Source: Pseudomonas sp. RGM2987 (GTDB lineage: Bacteria > Pseudomonadota > Gammaproteobacteria > Pseudomonadales > Pseudomonadaceae). Taken from it: 64,000 bases of DNA. The notes under the pieces were generated by a model that did no database searches, was not told the origin of the DNA, and saw only the letters and a program-made list of their open reading frames with translations. The stretch lies in assembly GCF_022952855.1 (NCBI RefSeq), contig NZ_JALJDX010000214.1, positions 62,001 through 126,000 on the forward strand, read 5' to 3'. Positions 32,472-41,193 of the stretch are shown piece by piece. Position 1 is the stretch's first letter. Every line of letters starts with the position of its first letter. The position numbers were made by a program, and so were the translations under genes.

Positions 32472-32927
32472 TTATTCCTGGCGGATCCAGGTCTGCGAAC
32501 GCCCGAGCAAGGACAGGCCGATATAGCCACGCACATCGAGCTTGCGCCCATCCTCAGCCAGGCGAAGCGTGCTGCTGTAGACCTTGCCGTTGTCCGGATC
32601 GAGGATCTTCCCATCGGTGTATTCATCGCCGTCCTTTCGCAGGTCGGTCAGAATGGTCAAGCCCACGATTGGAGCGTTCTTGTTGGCGCCATCACACTTA
32701 TCGCACTTGGGATCCGGGTTCTCACCGGGGGCGGGAAATACTTTTTCGATTCGCCCCTCCAACGTGCCGTTGGATTCGGTGATTCGAATGAGCGCCCTGG
32801 GTTTGCCACTGGCGTCATCAATGTTTTGCCACAGCCCGACCGGTGAATTGTCCGCAGCCCAAATCGCCTGGGACATGACGGCTGCCAGAGAAAAGCCCAG
32901 GATGCTGATTGTGTTCCGAATGCGCAT
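32472..32927 (-). CDS. DUF2147 exported protein
   Basis: A 151-residue protein with a signal peptide (I-S-I-L-G-F-S-L-A-A-V-M-S-Q-A-I-W-A-A). The mature part shows the DUF2147 pattern: P-V-G-L-W-Q-N-I-D-D-A-S-G-K-P-R-A-L-I-R-I in order, K-C-D-K-C-D-G, and a C-terminal L-D-V-R-G-Y-I-G-L-S-L-L-G-R-S-Q-T-W. The family is small, exported and lipocalin-like in shape; its function is unknown. AGGAGA lies 8 bases before ATG 32927. A 25-base gap follows the upstream membrane gene, so the two are likely co-transcribed. Confidence 0.8.
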   Translation of the reverse strand: MRIRNTISILGFSLAAVMSQAIWAADNSPVGLWQNIDDASGKPRALIRITESNGTLEGRIEKVFPAPGENPDPKCDKCDGANKNAPIVGLTILTDLRKDGDEYTDGKILDPDNGKVYSSTLRLAEDGRKLDVRGYIGLSLLGRSQTWIRQE

Positions 32928-32952
32928 TGCTGAATCTCCTTGATAGGGCATG

Positions 32953-33357
32953 TCAAATGATGCCCTGTTGCTTGGCGCTGCTGTCCGGCACACGGGAGGC
33001 ATGCAGGAACGCAACGATGAGGGCGGCCTCAACGACAACCGCGGACAGAATCCCCGAACTCACATGGCCCATCGCAAGCTCAACGACGCCCTGGACGGCC
33101 AGAATCGAGCAGGTCACGATGAAGCCCGCGATCAGCGCTGAACGTGCCACCGACGGCCCGGCATTTCTCGCCGCGAAAAACATCACGCCAATCCCCGCAT
33201 ACAGCGCTGCCCCACGGCGACCCACCAGCCCGACGGCATCGGAAAACTCAACGCCCCAGCTCGCCAGCAACAAGCCGGGCGCAAACAGCCAGGTGCACGC
33301 CAGGGCGAAGAACAGCAGCGCAGTAAGAACAGCCAGATTTTTGAAGGTGATGGACAT
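32953..33357 (-). CDS. Small inner membrane protein, four helices
   Basis: A 134-residue hydrophobic protein with four predicted membrane segments: L-T-A-L-L-F-F-A-L-A-C-T-W-L-F, A-A-L-Y-A-G-I-G-V-M-F-F, L-I-A-G-F-I-V-T-C-S-I-L and a last one near residue 100. I do not recognise the family with certainty. Its start is 56 bases from the first TetR operator at 33413, so it may be controlled together with the divergent TetR gene. Confidence 0.7.
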   Translation of the reverse strand: MSITFKNLAVLTALLFFALACTWLFAPGLLLASWGVEFSDAVGLVGRRGAALYAGIGVMFFAARNAGPSVARSALIAGFIVTCSILAVQGVVELAMGHVSSGILSAVVVEAALIVAFLHASRVPDSSAKQQGII

Positions 33358-33412
33358 TAGGATCCCCGCAATTGCCTATAAGGGTGGATCGGGCACGCTG
33401 CCCTTTCCGCAT

Positions 33413-33448
33413 ATAACAGTGTTATTTGATAAACATAACGTCGTTATG
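33413..33448. promoter_or_regulatory. Tandem ATAAC-N3-GTTAT operators before the TetR gene
   Basis: Two perfect palindromes occur, ATAACAGTGTTAT (33413-33425) and CATAACGTCGTTATG (33434-33448). Their centres are 22 bp apart. They lie between the TetR start (33462) and the divergent membrane gene (33357). The same motif with the same 22-bp spacing occurs at 39330-39364, the strongest evidence that they are operators of this TetR. Confidence 0.8.
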
Positions 33449-33461
33449 GCAGTATTGCAAC

Positions 33462-34145
33462 ATGACTTCTGATAATTCCCCTCCCAGCGCCCCTACCCGC
33501 CTCGTCGAGGCAACCATTCGCGTGCTTGCGACTCGCGGCCCTTCCGAGGTCAAGGCTCGTTCGATATCGAGCGAGGCCGGTTTGTCGACCATGGGAGTCT
33601 ATACGCACTTCGGCGGTGTGCCGGAGCTGTTGCAGGCCGTTGCCGATGAGGGCTTCAAACGGTTGACCGAGGCCTTCAAACGGGTCCCCGTCAGTGATGA
33701 TCCCGTGGCGGACCTGTGCGCAATGCTGTTGACCTGTCGAGATGTCGCGCACAGCAACCCCCACCTCTATGACTTGATGTTCGGCCTTTCGATTGATGGC
33801 AGGTATAGCCCTTCAAGAGGCGCTATGACGCCGATCACCGAGGGCCAATCGACGGCATTCAAGGCCACCTATGCCATTGTCATCGAGGCGTGCACCCGAT
33901 TGGTGACCGGCAAATTCGTCCGTAAAACCGACCCGGCCCTCATCGCACACCAGCTCTGGAGTGTCGCGCATGGGTTCATCATGCTCGAACTCGCCGGGCA
34001 CTTCGCGCACATGGACAACCCTGTGCAGCAGATCATGGTTGCGACCACCAACAACATCGCGATCGGGCTGGGGGCCAAGCGTGAGAAAGTCGAAGCTTCG
34101 ACTGCGGGCGTCATCGCCCGGTGGGAAAGCCTCTCGGCAGGATAA
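33462..34145 (+). CDS. TetR-family regulator of the 34-40 kb catabolic cluster
   Basis: A 227-residue TetR protein. The N-terminal HTH reads R-L-V-E-A-T-I-R-V-L-A-T-R-G, then V-K-A-R-S-I-S-S-E-A-G-L-S-T-M-G-V-Y-T-H-F as the recognition region. The C-terminal ligand domain has W-S-V-A-H-G-F-I-M-L-E-L, as in the WHG-type group. I chose ATG 33462, although the frame opens at 33426 with TTG inside an operator. It probably represses itself and, through the identical operators at 39330-39364, the cluster beyond. The inducer may be an acyl-CoA or lipid derivative (inference). Confidence 0.88.
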   Translation: MTSDNSPPSAPTRLVEATIRVLATRGPSEVKARSISSEAGLSTMGVYTHFGGVPELLQAVADEGFKRLTEAFKRVPVSDDPVADLCAMLLTCRDVAHSNPHLYDLMFGLSIDGRYSPSRGAMTPITEGQSTAFKATYAIVIEACTRLVTGKFVRKTDPALIAHQLWSVAHGFIMLELAGHFAHMDNPVQQIMVATTNNIAIGLGAKREKVEASTAGVIARWESLSAG

Positions 34146-34175
34146 AAGGCGGTGCTGCGTCACCGCCCTTTTTCT
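34144..34175. terminator. Bidirectional terminator between TetR and GMC genes
   Basis: Stem GGCGGTG (34148-34154) and CACCGCC (34161-34167), flanked by AAAA on the left and CTTTTT on the right. It serves the convergent TetR (plus) and GMC oxidoreductase (minus) genes. Confidence 0.8.
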
Positions 34176-35762
34176 TTACTGCAAGTCGGTCACCTGCGTC
34201 ATCGCGTACTCGGCGAGGGCGGTGATCGTCAGGGCCGGGTTGACCCCGGGATTGGCCGGCATCGCGGCCCCATCACAGACCAGCATATTCTCGTAGCCAA
34301 ACACCCGCAGGTTCCGGTCAATCACACCGCTTCGCGCATCGGCGCCTATGACTGCCCCGCCCAGGACATGGGCGGTAGTCGGAATGTTGCCCAGCGCTTC
34401 GAGCACATTGCTCTGTGCAATACCGCCCGTGTGCCGGGCCAGCCATTGAGCGGCCTGGTTGCCCATCTCGATGTAGGTCGGATTCGGCTTGTCGAGATTT
34501 TGCTCAGTGACAAGGCGATAGCCGCGTCCCAGCCAACGCTTGCGGGGGCGCAGCGCGATGGCGTTGTCCAGCGACTGCATCACCAGCAGCATCACCATGT
34601 GCCGGCTCCAACCCAGGGGCCACAGGGACTTGAGCCATTGCACAGGATGCAATACAACGTTGCCCAGCCACTTCAGCGGTCGTGTCACACGGTTGCCCTT
34701 TCCTACCAATAGCGTGCACAACAGGCTCATGAAGTCCGCGTTGCGACCATAGGTGAGGAATTCGATATGAGTGTCCTGATCGACGTGGACGCTGCTGCTG
34801 GCGGTGACATCGTTCCAGGTCCTGCGATCTTCGGGCAGGCGGACATTCAGAACCGATTCACTGTTGGTGCGCACCAGCTCACCGAGGCGCTCACTGATCC
34901 GCGGCAACGAACCTCCGTGCTTGCAGTTGGCCAACAGTTCATTGGTGCCAAGAGACCCGCCGGCAAAGACTACGCCCCGAGTGGTATAGGTGCGCCGATC
35001 AGCGGCGAACCAGGCACCGGGACGCTGGGTAGTGACCTGATACCCATCACTGCCATCGGCGGCGCCGAGCGGCATCACATCCACGACCTGGTGCTCGGCC
35101 AGTATCTGCACACCGCGTTTTTGTGCGAACCACAGGTAGTTTTTCACCAGGGAATTCACCGCCCCGACACGGCAACCCACCATGCAGGCGCCGCACCGTA
35201 CGCACCCGGTACGCTCAGGCCCCTCCCCGCCGAAATACGGATCCTGGACCGTCTTGCCCGGCTCCCCAAAAAACACGCCGATGGGGGCCCGGGTGAAGGA
35301 GTCTTCAGTGCCGAAGTGTCGCGCCATTTCCCGAGCCAGTTGTTGATTGGTGGAATCGAATGGCACGGTTTTTACGCCGAGCATGCGCTCGGCGGTTTCG
35401 TAGTGCGGCTTCAGCAATTTCTCCCATTGGCCCAGCGTCCGCCATTGTGGATTGTCGAAAAATGCCTGTTTGGCTCGGTACAACACCCCTCCGTAGACGG
35501 TACTACCGCCGCCGACACCTGCCTGGCTGGGAAAAAACACATGGCGAAACAGCGCCATGCGCATGATCCCCTTGAGCCCCAGTGCCGGCGCCCAGAGGTA
35601 CTTGTTCAACTGCCACGCGGATTCGGGCAGGTCTTCGTCGCGATAATGCCGGCCCCGCTCGAACACGCCCACGCGGTAACCCTTTTCTGCCAGCCGTAGC
35701 GCCGATACGCTGCCACCAAATCCCGAGCCGATCACCAGCCAGTCAAAGTCTGTGCTTTTCAT
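34176..35762 (-). CDS. GMC-family FAD oxidoreductase (cholesterol-oxidase-like)
   Basis: A 528-residue flavoprotein. The FAD site is L-V-I-G-S-G-F-G-G-S-V-S-A-L-R-L near residue 8, followed by V-F-E-R-G-R-H-Y. A Cys-rich block, C-V-R-C-G-A-C-M-V-G-C-R-V-G-A, is typical of the long-chain-alcohol/sterol-type GMC enzymes and may bind a metal. Near the C-terminus is G-G-A-V-I-G-A-D and N-P-A-L-T-I-T-A-L-A. It oxidises an alcohol to a ketone or aldehyde with FAD. I chose ATG 35762, with AGGAGGT 6 bases upstream. It ends the minus-strand catabolic operon; the preceding ligase gene is 49 bases away. Confidence 0.85.
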   Translation of the reverse strand: MKSTDFDWLVIGSGFGGSVSALRLAEKGYRVGVFERGRHYRDEDLPESAWQLNKYLWAPALGLKGIMRMALFRHVFFPSQAGVGGGSTVYGGVLYRAKQAFFDNPQWRTLGQWEKLLKPHYETAERMLGVKTVPFDSTNQQLAREMARHFGTEDSFTRAPIGVFFGEPGKTVQDPYFGGEGPERTGCVRCGACMVGCRVGAVNSLVKNYLWFAQKRGVQILAEHQVVDVMPLGAADGSDGYQVTTQRPGAWFAADRRTYTTRGVVFAGGSLGTNELLANCKHGGSLPRISERLGELVRTNSESVLNVRLPEDRRTWNDVTASSSVHVDQDTHIEFLTYGRNADFMSLLCTLLVGKGNRVTRPLKWLGNVVLHPVQWLKSLWPLGWSRHMVMLLVMQSLDNAIALRPRKRWLGRGYRLVTEQNLDKPNPTYIEMGNQAAQWLARHTGGIAQSNVLEALGNIPTTAHVLGGAVIGADARSGVIDRNLRVFGYENMLVCDGAAMPANPGVNPALTITALAEYAMTQVTDLQ

Positions 35763-35811
35763 CGAGTCACCTCCTGCCTCTTCAACGCCCGCCCGCGATG
35801 GCGGGTTGTTT

Positions 35812-37281
35812 TCAACCGCCAACGGGAGCGCACTCGGTCAACATTGCCCGCAGCTTGAGCTTGTCGACCTTGCCCATTGCGTTCTTTGGCAGGCTGGCAA
35901 GGACGATGAGGGTAGCGGGCCGCTTATAGCGGACCAGGCGATCGGCACAGTGGGCGTCCAATTCCGACGGGGTCGCGCTGCAACCTGCGCGAAAGGCGAC
36001 ATAGGCGACGACGACCTCGCCCAGGGTCTCGTGGGGGGCGCCGATCACCGCGGCTTCGAGCACACCCGGAAACTGGAACAATGCGTCCTCGATTTCCTTT
36101 GGATAGATGTTCTCGCCGCCACGAATGATCATCTCCTTGAGGCGCCCCACAATCGCCAGATAGCCGTCTTCGTCGATCCGCCCCATATCGCCAGTGTGCA
36201 GCCAGCCATTAATGAGGGTCTTGGCGGTCTCCTGAGGTTTGCCGAGGTAGCCGCGCATGACGTTCGGCCCTTGCACCAAAACCTCGCCGACCGCGCCCTG
36301 CGGCAGGTGCTGGCCGTTCGGATCAGCGATGGCAATACGTTGCCCGACAAAAGGCAGGCCCACCGTGCCGACCTTGCGAACCCCGTCGACGGGGTTGATG
36401 GTGGAGGCACAGGTGCCTTCCGAAAGCCCATATCCCTCCAGCAGCGCAAAACCGAAGCGAGCTTCGAATTTGGCCAGCAACTGCGCCGACGCCGGCGCCG
36501 CACCGCAAATGCCATAGCGAAGGCTGGAGGTATCGGGTCTCACCTCCTCCGGCAGCGCGTTGAGCATCGCGTAGATGGTCGGCACGGCGGAAAAATACGA
36601 GGGGCGCAGCAGCTCCACATCCTCAAAGAAACTGTCGATGTTGAACCGCTTGCGAATCGTCACCCTCCCCCCGCTCAACAAAGGGATAAGCGTGCTCACC
36701 ACAATGCCATTTACGTGAAACAGCGGCAGGATCAGCAAACAATGGTCGGCAGACGTGACGTGTAGCGAGTCGCGCCCCATGTTCGACATGGCCATGATGT
36801 TGGCATGGTCGAGCATCACGCCTTTGGGCAGGCCGGTGGTGCCACTGGTGTAGATCAGCAGCGCCAGCGCAGCCGGATCATCGAACGGTTCGCCGGTATA
36901 AGGCGACCCAGTTGCCAGGTCATCGGCTGACAAGGCCTGGACACTCGGGACCACCTCTTCACCGCTGGCATTGACCAGCAGCCTGGCCCTGGAATCGACC
37001 AATTGGTGGGTTGCTTCTTTGTGGGTCAAGCCAGGATTTATCGGCGTGATCGCAGCACCCAAGCGCCACGCGGCGAACATCGCGACGACAAACTCCAACT
37101 GATTGGGCAACATGATTGCCACCACATCCCCGACGCCAACCCCTTTCTCGACCAATCTTCCCGCCGCCGAGAGCACTCGGGCATGGAACTGGCGGTTGGT
37201 CAGGCTGGCGTTGTCGTCGGCGATGCACAGCGCATCCGCTGCTGAGGCCCTGCGCAAATCGGGTAGCTTGGAAAAACTCAT
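35812..37281 (-). CDS. Acyl-CoA ligase (AMP-binding)
   Basis: A 489-residue ANL ligase. Motifs are L-I-Y-T-S-G-T-T-G-L-P-K-G-V (P-loop), L-L-E-G-Y-G-L-S-E-G-T-C-A, W-L-H-T-G-D-M-G-R and R-L-K-E-M-I-I-R-G-G-E-N-I-Y. The catalytic Lys is in P-K-N-A-M-G-K-V-D-K. It resembles the FadD13/fatty-acyl type. ATG 37281 gives a normal N-terminus; the frame opens at 37341 with unrelated residues. It lies 40 bases after the hydrolase gene in the TetR-controlled operon and would activate a fatty or cyclic acid. Confidence 0.88.
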   Translation of the reverse strand: MSFSKLPDLRRASAADALCIADDNASLTNRQFHARVLSAAGRLVEKGVGVGDVVAIMLPNQLEFVVAMFAAWRLGAAITPINPGLTHKEATHQLVDSRARLLVNASGEEVVPSVQALSADDLATGSPYTGEPFDDPAALALLIYTSGTTGLPKGVMLDHANIMAMSNMGRDSLHVTSADHCLLILPLFHVNGIVVSTLIPLLSGGRVTIRKRFNIDSFFEDVELLRPSYFSAVPTIYAMLNALPEEVRPDTSSLRYGICGAAPASAQLLAKFEARFGFALLEGYGLSEGTCASTINPVDGVRKVGTVGLPFVGQRIAIADPNGQHLPQGAVGEVLVQGPNVMRGYLGKPQETAKTLINGWLHTGDMGRIDEDGYLAIVGRLKEMIIRGGENIYPKEIEDALFQFPGVLEAAVIGAPHETLGEVVVAYVAFRAGCSATPSELDAHCADRLVRYKRPATLIVLASLPKNAMGKVDKLKLRAMLTECAPVGG

Positions 37282-37321
37282 TATTGTTGTTCTCTCTGTG
37301 AAATTGACTGAAGCGCTCGAC

Positions 37322-38248
37322 TCAATGGGCAGCAGAGCCAAGCAGGTGCTTGGCCAGGAACCGGGTCTGGTCCGCTACCAGTTCCTCGAACGCCTCGCCC
37401 AGGTAGAACTCGAAGTGTCCGGCGCCGTAGAGCCGGGTTTCGCCGAATGGCGCCTTGCGCACCAGGGCAATCGTCTGTTCGGCGGGCGTCACGGTGTCCG
37501 TCGTGCTGACGCAGAACAGGATGGGAAACTTCACCTTCCTTGCGGCGCGTCCGGGGCGATAGGTCAGGATCTGCGGCAAGACCCTCGCCGCGACGTGATT
37601 GACGAACACCGTTCCCTCCGGCACCAGCGCCAGATAACCCGGCAGCGCGTCGTGGGCATTCATGAGGGCAGGTTTACCGGGTGGCGCGGCAATTGGCACC
37701 ATCACGGGCGGGCGTCCAAGTAATTGAGCAACAAAGTCTCGCAAGAGAACTGGGGTGACCTGCAACGCACCCTTGACCCCTAATGCCGCGGCGGCGGCCA
37801 CGCCATCGGTGAAGGGGCATTGGCTGATTGCGGCCAATAGCTCGGGATGTCGGCTGGCGACGGTAATCGCGTGGCCACCGCCGAAGGAACTGCCCCATAC
37901 CGCGACCCGGCGCCCATCGACATCAGCGCGACGCTTGACGAAGTCCAGCGCGGCGTCCCAATCCGCCAGCTGCCGCTTCACCGACATCAACTGCCTGGGC
38001 TGGCCTCCGCTGTCGCCAAAATAGCGGTAAGTGAAGGCCAATGTGGCGATCCCAGCGGCGGCGAACCGCTCGGAAAAAGCATCCAGGCGCATCTCGCGAA
38101 TCGCACCAAGCCCATGCCCGAGCACCACGATAGGTGGTTTCTCCACGCCCACAGGCAAGTAGAGCCAGGCCGAGCAGTAGCTTTCCCCCGAATCAAAGTG
38201 CACGTCTTGCCGGCTGACCTGGTACGGAGTTCTTGCTGGCTGATTCAT
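37322..38248 (-). CDS. Alpha/beta hydrolase, esterase type
   Basis: A 308-residue hydrolase. The oxyanion strand is V-V-L-G-H-G-L-G and the nucleophile elbow G-S-S-F-G-G. The acid Asp probably lies in T-D-T-V-T-P-A-E and the catalytic His in Y-G-A-G-H-F-E-F. It is similar to peptidase S15-like/ester hydrolases with a dienelactone-hydrolase-like fold. Its start overlaps the crotonase end by 4 bases. It probably cleaves an ester or ring product in the pathway; substrate unknown. Confidence 0.82.
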   Translation of the reverse strand: MNQPARTPYQVSRQDVHFDSGESYCSAWLYLPVGVEKPPIVVLGHGLGAIREMRLDAFSERFAAAGIATLAFTYRYFGDSGGQPRQLMSVKRQLADWDAALDFVKRRADVDGRRVAVWGSSFGGGHAITVASRHPELLAAISQCPFTDGVAAAAALGVKGALQVTPVLLRDFVAQLLGRPPVMVPIAAPPGKPALMNAHDALPGYLALVPEGTVFVNHVAARVLPQILTYRPGRAARKVKFPILFCVSTTDTVTPAEQTIALVRKAPFGETRLYGAGHFEFYLGEAFEELVADQTRFLAKHLLGSAAH

Positions 38249-39219
38249 TTGCGGCTCCCTTCGCCCGGTAGAGGCAACGAACCCTGGTCGAACGTCTGCG
38301 CAAAAATGTCCGGGTTATAGAACGGCGTGTTGCCGTCGCGATCGGTGCGTTGGAGGTACTCGATCATCAACGATTGCGCAGTCTCGGTCGGCGCAATCTT
38401 GATGAATTCGGTACGCTCGACGTGCAGCCCTTCTTCAAGAGAGCTTGAGCCGCCCAGATACACCGCGCGCTTGATTGCCTCGATGGATCCCCGGTGACGG
38501 GAACCCAGGTAGCGTGCCATCTCGACCGCCCGCTCAAGCAGCCCCTCGGGCGCCACTATCTCGTCGATATAGCCTATTTCCAGGGCCTTCTCAGGCGATA
38601 CCGGCCGGCCTTCGAGAATGAGCATGAGCGCTTTGTGGTTGCCGACCAGTCGCGGCAATCGCTGCGAGCCTCCACCACCTGGCAGGATGCCGAGAAGCAC
38701 CTCGGGCTGGCCAATGAAAAAGTCCCCGGCGGCCATCAAACGGGCGTCGCAAGCCAGCGCCAATTCACTGCCCAACCCCAGGGCGGACCCGTTCAACGCG
38801 GCAATGAAAAGGACGCCGCTGCGGTTCATTCGTAGAAAGGTCTCGTGCAGTTTGTCCAACTGCATGCCGCCATCCAGCGGCGTGAAGGATGCAACCGCCG
38901 CCAGCGGCGGGACTCCCCTGACGGTCTTTGCAGTTCGAGCAATCACCGAGGCGGACGCACGTCCCACCAACGGAATACTCTTTCCGCCTTCCTGCAGCCA
39001 ACGCACGTCCGCATGGCCGATGAACCGCTCAGGATGAGTGCCGGTCAGCACCACGGCTTTGACAGAGGTATCGGCCTCGACCTTATCCAGCAGCGACGCC
39101 AGTTCTTCAGCCATCTTCAGGCCCATCAGAGCATGTGGGCCACCGTACAGCCTTGCAATCAGTACCGAGCCTTGCCGCTCCACATCAATTCGCTCAGGCA
39201 GTGCATGCATCGTCGTCAT
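38245..39219 (-). CDS. Enoyl-CoA hydratase/isomerase (crotonase)
   Basis: A 324-residue crotonase. The CoA-binding/oxyanion segments are A-V-V-L-T-G-T-H-P-E-R-F-I-G-H-A-D and A-L-N-G-S-A-L-G-L-G-S-E-L-A-L-A-C-D. The G-Q-P-E-V-L-L-G-I-L-P-G-G-G-G-S-Q-R region holds a Glu at the hydratase catalytic place. I set the start at ATG 39219, with AGAGGG about 9 bases upstream; the frame opens at 39318 within the promoter. It is the first gene of the minus-strand operon. The promoter region holds paired TetR operators about 110 bases upstream. Confidence 0.87.
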   Translation of the reverse strand: MTTMHALPERIDVERQGSVLIARLYGGPHALMGLKMAEELASLLDKVEADTSVKAVVLTGTHPERFIGHADVRWLQEGGKSIPLVGRASASVIARTAKTVRGVPPLAAVASFTPLDGGMQLDKLHETFLRMNRSGVLFIAALNGSALGLGSELALACDARLMAAGDFFIGQPEVLLGILPGGGGSQRLPRLVGNHKALMLILEGRPVSPEKALEIGYIDEIVAPEGLLERAVEMARYLGSRHRGSIEAIKRAVYLGGSSSLEEGLHVERTEFIKIAPTETAQSLMIEYLQRTDRDGNTPFYNPDIFAQTFDQGSLPLPGEGSRK

Positions 39220-39329
39220 TTCTTGGACCCTCTTGTAATCAGCGCACCAGGCTCTCTGCGCCTTATTTGTAATGTCCGGCGTTGAACAGCGATCCGTTGC
39301 GCCGGGCGCGGAAACCATCCATCCGGGCT

Positions 39330-39364
39330 ATAACGCTGTTATTTGCAGAACATAACACTGTTAT
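39330..39364. promoter_or_regulatory. Tandem ATAAC-N3-GTTAT operators in the cluster's divergent promoter
   Basis: Perfect palindromes ATAACGCTGTTAT (39330-39342) and ATAACACTGTTAT (39352-39364) have centres 22 bp apart. They lie between the crotonase start (39219, minus) and the SDR start (39507, plus). Motif and spacing equal those before the TetR gene at 33413-33448. Confidence 0.8.
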
Positions 39365-39506
39365 AGTATGGTCGCAATACGCCCATTCCCGGCACGGCCT
39401 TGATGATGCGGTGCGCTGGGTGACTGCATTTGCGGCATTCACTGCAAGCCTCACACATGAATCAGGCCAAGCCGGACCCTACTAAAAACAATACGGGACA
39501 AGATCC

Positions 39507-40361
39507 ATGACAATGAAAGCGCAGGTCACCGTGGTACCGAGCAACCCAGGCATCGACCATTCGACTGCTGATTCGGTGGCGCAACCGAGACCGGCCATCT
39601 TCATCACCGGCGCTGCTTCAGGCATCGGGCGAGCCTGTGCCGAGTTGTTTGCCCGACGCGGTTGGTTCGTCGGCCTATACGACGTTGACTCAGAGGGGGT
39701 CGCTTCAGTCGCGGCCACGTTGGGAGCCGGCAACACGATCTGCGGAGCACTCGATGTCTGCGATCCGCAAGCATGGCAACGGGCGCTTGCGGATTTCTGG
39801 TCCCACAGCGGCCAACGCCTTGACGTGTTGCTCAACAACGCAGGCATTCTGACCGCAGGGCAATTCGACGCCGTTCCGTTGGCCCGCCATCACGCGATGC
39901 TGGCGGTGAACGTCCAAGGGATGATCAACGGTTGCCACAACGCCTTGCCCTATCTGCGGCAAACCCCAGCCTCCCGGGTCGTCAACATGGCCTCGGCCAC
40001 AGCGATCTACGGTCAGCCGGAACTGGCCACCTACTCGGCGAGCAAGTTCGCCGTGCGTGGCTTTACCGAGGGCCTGGACCTGGAATGGCACGCCTTCGGT
40101 ATTCGCGTGAGTGACATCTGGCCCAGTTTCGTGAGAACGCCGATGGCCGAGGGTTTCGCCGGTATCGCCAGCGCCAAGTCCCTTGGCATTCGCCTTACCC
40201 CCGCTGACGTCGCATTAACGGTGTGGGCCTGCGCCACGGACAAACGTCGCATCCGCAAGACCCACTGGACAGTCGGCATGCAGGCGTGGCTGTTGTCTAT
40301 GGCAGCCCGCCTGGCACCGCTTGCGCTGACCCGCCTGGTGGTCCGGCACCTGGCTCGCTGA
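39507..40361 (+). CDS. Short-chain dehydrogenase/reductase
   Basis: A 284-residue SDR. The cofactor site is I-F-I-T-G-A-A-S-G-I-G-R (about residues 31-42), with L-L-N-N-A-G and the catalytic set Ser (N-M-A-S-A), Tyr and Lys in Y-S-A-S-K. The C-terminal part is longer than usual, with a hydrophobic W-L-L-S-M-A-A-R-L-A-P-L-A that may associate with a membrane. It is divergent from the crotonase-hydrolase-ligase-GMC operon over shared operators, so it probably acts in the same pathway on an alcohol or ketone. Confidence 0.87.
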   Translation: MTMKAQVTVVPSNPGIDHSTADSVAQPRPAIFITGAASGIGRACAELFARRGWFVGLYDVDSEGVASVAATLGAGNTICGALDVCDPQAWQRALADFWSHSGQRLDVLLNNAGILTAGQFDAVPLARHHAMLAVNVQGMINGCHNALPYLRQTPASRVVNMASATAIYGQPELATYSASKFAVRGFTEGLDLEWHAFGIRVSDIWPSFVRTPMAEGFAGIASAKSLGIRLTPADVALTVWACATDKRRIRKTHWTVGMQAWLLSMAARLAPLALTRLVVRHLAR

Positions 40362-40407
40362 AAAGCACTGCCGCTCACGTCCCGCCAGCGCTGGAGTAGC
40401 CCACACA

Positions 40408-41085
40408 ATGCGAAGCTACAACTGGATCGATGAACTGACGCCAACCGTTCGAGACGCCGTCCTGCGATGCGCCCATCCCAGGACGGTCGCCGATTCGAAA
40501 ATCCTGTATCAGAGCGGTGATCGCGTCACGGAGATCTTCCAGATCGTCTCTGGCGCGATTCGCAAATGCATCATCACCGAGGACGGTCAAGAGGTGCTGC
40601 TCCACGTCTATGGACCCGGCGACATCGTCGCCGACTCTCCGGTGGCCAGCGACGAGTCATCCCCCGTCACGCTGACGACGCGTGGCGAAACCCGCTTGCG
40701 GGTCTGGTCGGCCAGTGACTTGAGACAGTTGCGTGACCAGCATCAAGAAGTGGACATGGCGCTCGCCTGCCAGATCAGCCGCCGCCTGCGCGACGCACTG
40801 CGGCTGATCGAGGAGCTACTGACCTTACCGGTCGCGGCCAGGATAGCGTCGCGCTTCGCCCAACTGAGCGACCTGGGCAAGCCTTCGGAGCGCGGCGTCG
40901 ACCTGATGCTCTCCCAGGTCGACATCGGCCTGATGGTGGGTAGCACCCGACAAAGCGTCAGCCGGGTGGTCAACGAATTAAGGGAGCTGGGCCTGATAGA
41001 ACCGCTGTACGGCAAGATCATTATCAAGGACCGGCCAGGCTTGAACCGTTACGTGCGCGAGCACCATCGCTCGAGTGAAAAATAG
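40408..41085 (+). CDS. Crp/Fnr-family transcriptional regulator
   Basis: A 225-residue regulator. An N-terminal cyclic-nucleotide-binding-type barrel holds V-L-L-H-V-Y-G-P-G-D-I-V-A. A long dimer helix (D-A-L-R-L-I-E-E-L-L) precedes a C-terminal winged helix with V-G-S-T-R-Q-S-V-S-R-V-V-N-E-L as recognition helix. No Fnr-type N-terminal Cys cluster is present, so oxygen sensing through 4Fe-4S is unlikely. The effector is unknown. It lies 46 bases after the SDR gene on the same strand and might be part of the TetR regulon. Confidence 0.88.
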   Translation: MRSYNWIDELTPTVRDAVLRCAHPRTVADSKILYQSGDRVTEIFQIVSGAIRKCIITEDGQEVLLHVYGPGDIVADSPVASDESSPVTLTTRGETRLRVWSASDLRQLRDQHQEVDMALACQISRRLRDALRLIEELLTLPVAARIASRFAQLSDLGKPSERGVDLMLSQVDIGLMVGSTRQSVSRVVNELRELGLIEPLYGKIIIKDRPGLNRYVREHHRSSEK

Positions 41086-41193
41086 CTCGCACAATGTAAC
41101 CTGGAAGACGTTTTAGACTACGGACAGCCCCTACCATCGACTTCGAAAGCGCCATAGCAATCACAATAATCCAGGCGCTTGCGGAGACTTCTC

